Assembly: GCF_000328705.1 (NCBI RefSeq)
Contig: NC_019673.1
Coordinates: 4,464,001-4,528,000, forward strand
Direction: 5' to 3'
Source of the DNA: Saccharothrix espanaensis DSM 44229
Lineage (GTDB): Bacteria > Actinomycetota > Actinomycetes > Mycobacteriales > Pseudonocardiaceae
Length of the DNA: 64,000 nt
Part shown: positions 8,859 to 16,800 of the stretch, piece by piece
Layout: every line of letters begins with the position of its first letter
Position numbering within the stretch: position 1 is the first letter of the stretch
Notes under the pieces: model-generated
Database searches by the model: none
Told to the model about the DNA's origin: nothing
Seen by the model: the letters and a program-made list of their open reading frames with translations, nothing else
Program-made: the position numbers and the translations under genes

Positions 8859-9839
8859 TCACGTGATGGGTTGTTCGCAGTGCCATCGGCTGAAGTCGCC
8901 GGTCCGCCGCCACACCGCGCGCGCCATCTGGATGTTGCGTTCCGGGTCCAGCGCCGCGTTGTGGTCGCTGCGGAAGTCGAACAGCACTTCGTGGTCGTTG
9001 AGCTGGAACAACCCCCAGTCGCGGGTCTTGTCGGGGCGGCCGTAGATCCACATCGGGTCCAGCCGGGACAGGCAGTTCGCCAGCCGCACCGCTTGGTCGG
9101 GTTGCTCGGCGAACACCTCGCGCAGCCGGTGTTCGACCTGCTCCGGCGACCACGACGTGATCGTGCGGTGGCGGGCCAGCTCGTCCATCGTCGGCTGGTC
9201 GGCGATCCCGGTCGGTGGCAGCCCGGAGAGCTGCTGGAACGCCACCACCCGCATCTTCGTGTACGGCCCGAAGCGACCGTCGGCGGGCAGCGCGAACCCG
9301 GTGCGCTGGAGGGCGACCTGCAAGTCCTTGACGCACAAACCGTTGTCCCCCATGCCCAGCGGGTCGGCGCACCGCTCCGGCGAGCCGGCCGCCTGCAACC
9401 CGAACGACAACACCCCCGCCACCACTGCCCCGATCACCGCCCGCCGCGCCCGGGAACCCGCCCGCCGAGGCTCGGCCGGGCGGACGTCCGCTGTCCGTGG
9501 GCTCACTGTCCCCGAGCTGGTCTTCCGAGGACTGGTCTCCTTGGCGGCCGCGTCACCGACGGCGAGCCGCCGCCGCGCCGCGACCCACCGCGCGACCTCG
9601 GGTTCGTCGGCACCGCACGCCCGGACGTACGTCGTCACCAACGCCTCACGCGGCAACGACTCCCGGCCGAGCGCGGTGGCGATCGTGGTGTGCGGCAACA
9701 CGTCCCCACGCGCCCGTGCGGCGGCCTCCACCTGGCGGAACGTGAGCCCGCACCACACGCGCAAGACCCGCAGGGCGGCCATGAACTCACTGGCGGTCGC
9801 GGCAGCGGCAGGGTCGGGCCTCGACTCGTCATCCCCCAT
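8859..9839 (-). CDS. HTH-transmembrane-peptidoglycan-binding-lysozyme-like chimera
   Basis: 326 residues in four parts. An N-terminal helix-turn-helix-like region (about 15-85) contains LTFRQVEAAARARGDVLP. A basic, Ser/Pro/Thr-rich linker follows. A single membrane helix sits at about 130-152. Outside the membrane there is a PG_binding_1 domain (about 165-225, DLQVALQRTGFALPADGRFG) and a C-terminal lysozyme/SLT-like domain with RDWGLFQLNDHEVLF. The predicted topology puts the HTH in the cytoplasm and the muramidase-like part at the wall. It may act as a wall-sensing regulator or an anchored hydrolase. A classical catalytic Glu is not certain from sequence. Confidence 0.8.
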   Translation of the reverse strand: MGDDESRPDPAAAATASEFMAALRVLRVWCGLTFRQVEAAARARGDVLPHTTIATALGRESLPREALVTTYVRACGADEPEVARWVAARRRLAVGDAAAKETSPRKTSSGTVSPRTADVRPAEPRRAGSRARRAVIGAVVAGVLSFGLQAAGSPERCADPLGMGDNGLCVKDLQVALQRTGFALPADGRFGPYTKMRVVAFQQLSGLPPTGIADQPTMDELARHRTITSWSPEQVEHRLREVFAEQPDQAVRLANCLSRLDPMWIYGRPDKTRDWGLFQLNDHEVLFDFRSDHNAALDPERNIQMARAVWRRTGDFSRWHCEQPIT

Positions 9840-10102
9840 GCCGCGATGTTGTCAGCACGGGACAGGCGCCTCCAGCGGCCGAACGGTGGGCCTGGTGCGG
9901 CCGCCATAGCACCCGCCGGCACTAGGCCGGATGGTTGAAGTTGGGGGTATTCCACGTCGGTAAGCCGATCGGAAGCGCTGGTCACGGTGGGTGCCGGGGC
10001 GAGGCGGTCCGATCGGTGCTCCACGGGGCGGCGCCAGACTGCATGATCGGGGCGGGTCGGCGGAGCGGAAGGCGGCGCCGGACGGCTGAGGAGTGGTTGC
10101 GG

Positions 10103-11212
10103 GTGGCTGGAACGTCGGACGGACCGGTGGTCCGGAGCGATCTGCTGTGTGCCTTCCAGGTCCTCGGTGCGGACGTGCTGCCGGTGCGGGTGCTCGCGGT
10201 CGGTGCGGATGTCGACCTGTGGCAGATCGACGACACCCTCGCCGCCCGCGAACCGACCGGCCCCCTCCACGCGGTCGACGGCGGCCGGTTCGCGGTGCGG
10301 CCCGCGCTGTCACTGGTCGCCCGACCTCGGGACGACCGCGCGGTGCGGGTGGCCCGGCGGATCGGCGACGACTTCCTGGTGGCCCTGGACACCTGCCGGG
10401 ACGTCGTCGGTGGGGCGCTGTTCGGGTTCGACCACGAGCCGGCGCGGCTGGTCCTGCCCGCCGTCGGGTTCGCCGACCGTGCCGCTGCGAAGGCGTGGCT
10501 GTCCGGGCACCGCGACCTGCTCGCGGCCGCGGTCCGGGCGTGTTGCCGGGCGGGCTGCCATGACCTGTCCGTCGCGCTGGCGGCGCGGATCTGGGCCTTG
10601 CCGGCACCGGACCCCGACCTGGAGTGGGCGCACGAGGTCTCGCGGTGGGGCGCGGAGTCCGCGATCGAGGCGCGCCGGCCCGACGCGCTGGCCGGGCTGC
10701 TCGCGGCGGGTGCCCGGTGGTTCGCGGACGCGGGCGACTTCGTGACGGCCGAACTGCACGGCATCCGCGAGTCGCGGACCCGCCGGCGGATCGGCGCGCC
10801 GTTCGGGATCGCCGACGCGCTGTGGCGGCGGGCCGCGATCTACCGCCGCTGGGGCCGCCCGCACTTCGCGCTGGACTGCTACCGCGAACTGGCGGCGGAC
10901 TACCAGGAGCAGGGTGACCGGCAGGGGTCGGCGCGGGCGTCGGCGGCGACCGGCGTGACGCTGCTGGAGTCACGCCGGCCGGAAGCCGCGACCGAGCAGT
11001 TCGAGCAGGCGCTGCGCCTCTACGACAGGGTGTCCGGCGCGCCACCGGCCGAACGCGCCTCGGTGCTGGAGCACCTCGGGCGCGCGCTGTGGGCGTTGGG
11101 GGAGCACGGGACGGCGCTGCGGCGGCTGGACCAGGCGTTGAGCCTGCTGGCCCACGTGGACGAGCCGGCCGCCGACCGGATCCGACGACTCCGCGCCGAC
11201 CTCGAGCGCTGA
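10103..11212 (+). CDS. tetratricopeptide-repeat protein of unknown function
   Basis: 369-residue soluble protein. The first about 170 residues are not recognisable; the C-terminal half (about 185-365) is a run of TPR-like helical pairs with phrases such as ALWRRAAIYRRWGRPHFALD and ASVLEHLGRALWALGEHGTA. The frame is open upstream to 9935, but GTG 10103 has GAGGAG 8 nt before it and is the only start with a clear ribosome site. Divergent from the HTH/lysozyme-like gene with a 263-bp shared promoter region. TPR arrays of this kind mediate protein contacts; no catalytic domain is seen. Confidence 0.75.
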   Translation: MAGTSDGPVVRSDLLCAFQVLGADVLPVRVLAVGADVDLWQIDDTLAAREPTGPLHAVDGGRFAVRPALSLVARPRDDRAVRVARRIGDDFLVALDTCRDVVGGALFGFDHEPARLVLPAVGFADRAAAKAWLSGHRDLLAAAVRACCRAGCHDLSVALAARIWALPAPDPDLEWAHEVSRWGAESAIEARRPDALAGLLAAGARWFADAGDFVTAELHGIRESRTRRRIGAPFGIADALWRRAAIYRRWGRPHFALDCYRELAADYQEQGDRQGSARASAATGVTLLESRRPEAATEQFEQALRLYDRVSGAPPAERASVLEHLGRALWALGEHGTALRRLDQALSLLAHVDEPAADRIRRLRADLER

Positions 11213-11264
11213 CCGGACAGCGCAGACCGGAAAGCACTGACCGGGCAAGCGCTGACCGGGGGAG
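11206..11264 (+). repeat. degenerate 14-16 bp tandem repeat at a gene end
   Basis: About four imperfect copies of gcgctgaccggacag span the stop of the TPR gene and the short convergent spacer to the Fic-like gene. No function is evident; could influence termination. Confidence 0.6.
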
Positions 11265-11268
11265 CGCG

Positions 11269-12339
11269 TCAGCCGAACACGGCACCGTCGCGTTCGGACT
11301 GCTCGACCGGGCGTTCCGTGGTGAGCAGCCGGACCACCGGGCGGCACACGAAGACCTTGTTGTACAGCCGGTCGTCCAGGCTGGTGAGAACGCCGAGTTC
11401 GACCAGCCGCCGGGTGACCTGGGTGGCCGTCTTGGCGGTGACCCCGTAGCGGTCGGCCAGCGTCCGGTGGGTCAGCATCGGCGTGGTGACCAGGTCGCCC
11501 GCGACCCGGCGCAGGCTCGGCGGCTTCGGCGCGACGGCCAGGTGCGCGCGGCGCAGCCCGTCCAGCTCGTCCACCAGGCTGAGCTGGGCGAGCGCCTGGG
11601 CGCGCAGGCCGTCGGCGAAGAACCCGATCCACTCGTGCAGCGGCCCGCCGCGCACCACGGCCCGGACGCGGTCGCGGTACTCGCGGTGGTGCGTGTCGAG
11701 CCAGAACGACATCGGCAGGATCTGGTCCCGGAGCAGGCCGGTGCGCACCATCTCCAGCGAGCTGAACAGGCGTGCCACGTGCCCGTTGGCCTCGGGGAAG
11801 GGCCGCAGCCGTTCGAGGTGCAGGTGGGCCAGGGCGATCCGGGCCACCCGGGACAGCGGGCCCGGCGCGCGCACGCCCGCGGCCCAGGCCGCCAACGCGG
11901 TCCGCTGCGGCAGCGCCGCCCCGCTCGGCTCGGAGCTGGTCAGGATCGCGCTGATCTCGCCGAGCAGCGCCGGGTCCACCGGCCCGCCCGCCGCGACCCG
12001 TTCGGTGCCGTGCGCGGAGGCCAGGACGAACCGGCCGATCGGGTGCCGGCCGAGCAGGTCGGCCAGGGCGACCCGGTCGCCGGGCGCGCGGGGGACCAGC
12101 AGGTGGAACATCAGCGCCTCCACCAGGTCGGCGTCCTCGCCGGCCAGCGCGCCGGAGCTGCGGGCGTCGCGGATCCGGGTGCACAGCACGAGGGTGGAGC
12201 GGTCGGTGAAGCGTTGCGCGCTCTCGTTGAGGCTGCCCAGCGCGTATTCGGCTTCGGCCAGCGCCCGGTGGGTCCGAGTGGGGAGCACCAGGTCGAGGGG
12301 TTCCACCCGGGCGCGGTCAGCGGGTGGTGCGGTGTTCAT
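11269..12339 (-). CDS. Fic-fold protein with degenerate active site and C-terminal winged helix
   Basis: 356 residues: Fic N-terminal region, Fic core, and a winged helix at about 285-335 (LADRYGVTAKTATQVTRRL). The normal Fic loop is HPFx(D/E)GNGRxxR; here it reads LRPFPEANGHVAR (179-190). Arg179 therefore replaces the catalytic His, and His187 the first Arg of the anion hole. The usual inhibitory motif (S/T)xxxE(G/N) is also altered around RSSGALAGE. Fic enzymes transfer AMP or other phosphate groups. This copy is probably inactive as an AMP-transferase and may be a regulator using its DNA-binding domain. ATG 12337-12339. Twin palindromes lie 79-115 bp upstream. Confidence 0.88.
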   Translation of the reverse strand: MNTAPPADRARVEPLDLVLPTRTHRALAEAEYALGSLNESAQRFTDRSTLVLCTRIRDARSSGALAGEDADLVEALMFHLLVPRAPGDRVALADLLGRHPIGRFVLASAHGTERVAAGGPVDPALLGEISAILTSSEPSGAALPQRTALAAWAAGVRAPGPLSRVARIALAHLHLERLRPFPEANGHVARLFSSLEMVRTGLLRDQILPMSFWLDTHHREYRDRVRAVVRGGPLHEWIGFFADGLRAQALAQLSLVDELDGLRRAHLAVAPKPPSLRRVAGDLVTTPMLTHRTLADRYGVTAKTATQVTRRLVELGVLTSLDDRLYNKVFVCRPVVRLLTTERPVEQSERDGAVFG

Positions 12340-12417
12340 GGCGCGCAGACTGGCCTATGTGGAGGGACCGCATCAAATGCCGGGAAATGGGCGCGCGGAG
12401 GTCCGATTCGCTCTCGG

Positions 12418-12454
12418 TGCACGTGCATCAGGGCGTGCAAATGCACGTGCATTT
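12418..12454. promoter_or_regulatory. twin palindromic operator candidate upstream of the Fic-like gene
   Basis: TGCACGTGCA occurs twice (12418-12427 and 12442-12451), with centres 24 bp apart. The second copy sits in a 16-bp perfect palindrome (12439-12454). Two equal dyads at that spacing look like binding sites for two dimers on nearly the same DNA face. Autoregulation by the winged-helix Fic-like protein is one possibility. Confidence 0.6.
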
Positions 12455-12962
12455 CGTGCCGTTCTTGATCCGGCCCTGGTCGGCGCGGGTGTGGTCGGCG
12501 GACGCTGGTGGGCGGCGGCCCCGGCCGGCCTTCGTTCCGACCTGGTCGTGACCGGGCCCCAGCGTCCCTGCCGGCGCCGTTCGTCGCCGGATCGGCGCTC
12601 TCTCTTCACTCGGTCGAGTGTTCATCCGATCCTCGATTCGGTCCATAGTGGAATATCGTCGAACGGCTGACCGCAAGGCTGCGGGAATTGCCCGGATTCC
12701 CATTCCGACAAATCGCCGGACGTGCTGCGGCCGCTGCGGAATGCCGTTGCCGAAAGGACTCCAGGGTTCCCGGCTTCGTCCCGGGCGGCCCGGGTCGGGC
12801 GACGGCCGCCCGGACGACGGTCGCGAACTACGTCCGGCTCCGGCGAAACCAACGGCCGCGCGGCTGCGTCGAACCCGCGCGCGGCGGGTGCCGCGGGCCC
12901 CGCCGGTGATCACGGCGGGGTTGCGAAACGGCTGGTACGCGGCTTTTGTCGGTGCTCGTCGT

Positions 12963-12968
12963 TAGCCT
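12963..12968 (+). promoter_or_regulatory. possible -10 element of the DUF4132/MoxR/VWA operon
   Basis: TAGCCT fits TAnnnT and lies 42 nt before GTG 13011, leaving room for a short leader with an AGGAGG ribosome site. No good -35 is visible. The same hexamer precedes the lipoprotein gene at 45784. Confidence 0.3.
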
Positions 12969-13010
12969 CCGCCCATCAAGTTCGATCACGACTTTTTCGC
13001 AGGAGGAAAC

Positions 13011-13859
13011 GTGGGCTGGCTCGCCGCCGCGTCCGGGTACCAGGTGCGGCTTGGGGAAGGGGGGCGCGTCCAGGCCCGCAACGCCAAGGGCAAAGCGCTG
13101 TCCTCGGTGCCCGCGTCCATCAAGGACGATCCACAGGTGGTGCAGCTGCGCCAGCTCGCGGAGTGGCTGGCGCGGCACGAGGCGGAGTGCCTGTCCGCTG
13201 TGGACGGCTGGATGGTGCGGTCGCTCCCGGTGCCCAGCGCCCTGATCGTCGAGGTGTGGCCGGACGAGGCGTGGGCCGCCGCGCTGCGCGACCTCGTGGT
13301 GGTGGCCGACGGCGAGGTCGGCTTCCTGCGCGACGCCGACGCCGAGCGCGGCCTGGGCGTGGTCACTGTGGACGGTGACACCGTGCGGCGGCGTCCCGAG
13401 ACGGTGTCCATCCCGCACCCGGTCCTGCTGGAGGACTTGGAGGAGCTGCGCGAGTTCGGCGCGGAGCTGGGCGTCGAGCAGAAGGTCCAGCAGCTGTTCC
13501 GGCAGACCTTCGCGCGCCGGCCGCACGCGGCCGGCAAGACCTCCGTGGACGATTTCTCCGGCGCCAAGTTCGAGCAGCTCAACCACGCGCTGGGTCGGTG
13601 CCGCACGCTCGGCTACCCGGTGCGCGGCGGCGACGCGGTGTACTCGGCGTTCGAGGACGGCCGGGTGGTCGAGGCGCGGTTCTGGATCGGCTCGGACTAC
13701 CCCGAGGGCGAGACCTGGACCGGCGGGCTGAGCTGGACGCTGGACAACGGGGTGGGGCTGCCGCTGTCGGAGGTCGGGCCGGTCGCGTGGTCCGAGGGAA
13801 TGCGCATGGCCTCGGCGGTCCACGCCGGCCGCGTCGTCGAGGAGGCGGTGTCCCGGTGA
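13011..13859 (+). CDS. DUF4132-like protein, first gene of MoxR/VWA operon
   Basis: 282-residue soluble protein starting at GTG 13011 behind AGGAGGAAAC, one of the strongest ribosome sites in the window. The central part, LFRQTFARRPHAAGKTSVDD and the following segment with LNHALGRCRTLGYPVRGG, resembles the DUF4132 domain found at the end of E. coli YehI (MolR family). Here it is a separate protein. The function is unknown. In related loci DUF4132 proteins travel with a MoxR ATPase, a VWA protein and a SWIM protein, as here. The stop overlaps the next start (GTGA). The family call is from memory of the pattern, so moderate. Confidence 0.7.
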   Translation: MGWLAAASGYQVRLGEGGRVQARNAKGKALSSVPASIKDDPQVVQLRQLAEWLARHEAECLSAVDGWMVRSLPVPSALIVEVWPDEAWAAALRDLVVVADGEVGFLRDADAERGLGVVTVDGDTVRRRPETVSIPHPVLLEDLEELREFGAELGVEQKVQQLFRQTFARRPHAAGKTSVDDFSGAKFEQLNHALGRCRTLGYPVRGGDAVYSAFEDGRVVEARFWIGSDYPEGETWTGGLSWTLDNGVGLPLSEVGPVAWSEGMRMASAVHAGRVVEEAVSR

Positions 13860-16800
13860 GTACGGACGAGAAGGCGCTCATCGGCGCGGGCGCGGTGCTG
13901 CCGGGCACGACCGCCGAGGGCGAGGACCGCGACACGATCACCGCCCGCCGGTACCGGCACGCGGCGCTCGAAGACCGCGTCGTGGTCCGCCTGGTGCCCG
14001 CGGTCCTCGGTCGCGCCGAAGACCTGACCTGCGAGTTCCTCGGGTTCGGCGAGCCGGAACGGGTCGCCGAGGTCGGCACCGGCCGGCGCGAGGCGCTCGG
14101 CTTCCCGGCCTGGGCCCTGGTCAACGACCCGGCCAACGCCCACCACGCGCTCAACCTGGTCAAGGACGTGGAGCGGCTGGCCCGCACCGCCAAGTCCCGG
14201 GCCGGTGCCGCCAAGGACGGCTTCACCGCGCTGGGCGAGATGCTCGGCCGGTCCGCGCCGCACTTCCTGCCCACCTTCTACGAGCAGGCCGGCCGGATCT
14301 TCCTCCAGCACGGCAACCACACCTACGCCGCGAGCATGTTCGGCAAGGCGCGCGAGGCGGAGGAGGTGCACGACCTCCAGGCCGACCCGGAGCGCATCCG
14401 CGAGGTGTTCCTGGAGTTCGCCTTCGCCGGCGCGCTGACCGCGAAGGCGCTGTCCGCGCACTCCAAGGGCCTGGCCCGCAAGTACGAGCCGGAGCCGGCG
14501 TACGAGCTGTTCGTGACGCTGTGCGTGGAGCGCACCCGCGGCGGCCTGCCGCCGTACACCGGGATGCCGGAGGACCTGCGCCGGCTCGCCAAGGCGGCCA
14601 AGCGCGACCTGAAGGAGGAGGACGAGCGGCTGCTGCGCGCGGTCCTGGAGAGCGCGTCGGTGAGCCGCGCGGGCGTCGCGTTCTGGAAGTCCTACCGGGA
14701 GTCGCTGGTGCGGCTGGCGACCCGGGACGAGGAGATCCGGGCGACGCTGCTGACCTTCGTGCCCGCGTCGGTCGCCGCCCTGGACACCTGGCTGGAGATC
14801 CTGGCCGCGTGCGGCGCGACCCGCGCGCTGGTCGAGCCCGGCACCGAGGTCGACGCCGCGGGCTGGCTGGCGTCGGTGATCTCGGTCCGCGACAGCGGCT
14901 GGCGCTCCACCGGCCGCTCCACCGTCGTGCTCGACCTGGTCGAGGCGATGGCGCCCCGGCTGGCCGCCGACGGCGTGCCGGTCAAGGCGCTGGTCGGCTG
15001 GCGGCAGGACGAGCTGGACCTGCTCGACGTGCTGGTGGCGCACGGCGTGCCGATCCAGCCGATCGACCGCGACGAGGTCAGCGTGAACGTGTCGGACTGG
15101 CTGTCCGACGAGGGCGAGGGCCGCCGCGACCTGACGGCGCTGGCCGGGGACGATTTCCTCGGCCGCGGCCTGGGCCAGGGCCTGGTCGACTACCTGCGCA
15201 ACGCGGCCCGCAAGAACGTCGTCGCCGCCGACGTGCTGACCGCCGCGGTGTCCGTGCCGGGCCTGCGCCGGGCGCTGCGTGACTGGATCACCCGCAAGAC
15301 CGCGACGTCCGCCGCCGGCCTGCCCGCGCTGGGCGACCACCTCGACGCGCTGACCGTGCTCCGGCTGCCCGAGGCGTTCGCCGACGTCCCGGAGGCCGCC
15401 GACGCGCTGGCCGCCACCGACGTCGCCGCCGCCCTGCACCACACCCTGCGCACCGGTCTGTTCGACGAGCTGGGCTGGCCCGCGCTGGAGGAGGCGGTCG
15501 CCCGGCTGTCCGCCGAGAAGCCGGCCAAGGACGAGGAGACCGCGATCGCCGGCGAGGGCTGGCCGGCGCTGGTGCTGCGGCGCGGCGAGACGTTCGTGGT
15601 GGCCGGTCCCGACGGCGTGCTGGCCGAGCACGTGGCGCGCATCCCGGCCGACGACCGGCACTCGTGGGGCTACAGCCCGAACGCGGTGTGGTTCGACGGG
15701 ACGCTGCTGGTCCGCTGGCACGGGTCGGACGACGGGCGGGCGTACTGGAGCGACGCGCCCGACCACGTCTTCGACCCGGACCCGGGCACCAGCCCGTACT
15801 ACCGGCGCGAGCAGGCCTTCCCGTCGATCGCGCTGCCCGACGGCTCCCGGTTCGCCGGCCGCCGCGCGGCGCGGCCGGGCGACACCGTGATCACCCAGGG
15901 GCGTCAGGCTTACGGTGACGGCACGTCGCAGTGGACCTACGTGTGGCGCGAGAACGAATGGCGCTGGAGCGAGGTCGACCCGGCGACCGGCGAACTCGGC
16001 CGGTCGAGCCTGCCCCGCTTCCTGGAGGACTTCGCCGCCGACGGCGCGAAGCTCGAACTCGCGCGGTGCGACCTGCGGCCGGCCGACCCGGCGACGGCGG
16101 GCAGCCCGCTGGGCGCGGCGGGTGGTCTGCACGGCTGGCGGGTGCGGAAGGAGGCCGACGGCTCCTGGCTGGGGGAGGGCGTCGACGGCCGCCGGGCCCG
16201 ACTGCCCAGGGGGTCGAGCAGGCCCGCCGGCGTGCTGACCGTGCCGGGTGGCCGGCTGGTGCTGGCCACCGACGACGACTCGGCGAACCTGCTCGACGAC
16301 GAGGGCGTCCTGCTCGGCACCGTCCGCTACGGCGACAAGCACGACAAGTACGCCGCCGGCACGCCGTTGGTGCCGCCGCTGGACTGGTGGCACCTGCTGC
16401 GACCGCGTGACGAGGCCGGTTCCGCCGCGCTGCGCGCGGTGACCCGCAAGGCCGTGGACTCGATGCTCGCGGCGGCCCTGGCCGAGCAGGGCGAGAAGAA
16501 GAGCCGGCGCAAGCGGCTGCTCGCCCTGGTCCGCGGCGAGCGCGACGACCTGGCGGCGGCGGTCGGTGACGCGCTGCCCGGCCTCACCGACCCGGCGCTG
16601 CTCGCGGGCGTGCTGGACGTGGTCCGGCGGGCCGCGAAGCTGCTGCGCGGCTACCGGGCCTACGCCGAGATCGCGGCGGGCGCGCGCAAGGTCGACCCGG
16701 CGATCTTCGCCCCGGCCGGCGCGGTGGTCGGCGAGGACGACGTGACCGCGGCGTTGAGCTGGTTCGGCAACAACCGTTCCAGCCGCACGAACCTGCGCAC

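Larger units (their letters stand above)
12340..13010. other. 671-bp divergent intergenic region
   Basis: Separates the Fic-like gene and the five-gene operon, so it carries both promoters. It is less GC-biased than its flanks. It contains the twin TGCACGTGCA palindromes (12418-12451) and, near the right end, TAGCCT at 12963-12968 as a possible -10 before a strong AGGAGG ribosome site at 13002-13007. Short open frames here have no credible ribosome site or known product. Confidence 0.6.

Noticed and set aside
8132-8866. 244-codon plus-strand frame over the YjbR-family gene
   Set aside because: Opposite a clear minus-strand family member with its own ribosome site; translation has shadow composition.
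8859-9839. Lysozyme-like gene considered as a prophage endolysin
   Set aside because: No holin, integrase, capsid or other phage genes nearby; the protein has an HTH and membrane anchor unlike a simple endolysin.
12946-13245. Short frame overlapping the start of the DUF4132-like gene
   Set aside because: Out of phase with the strong AGGAGG-GTG start at 13011 and without a recognisable product.
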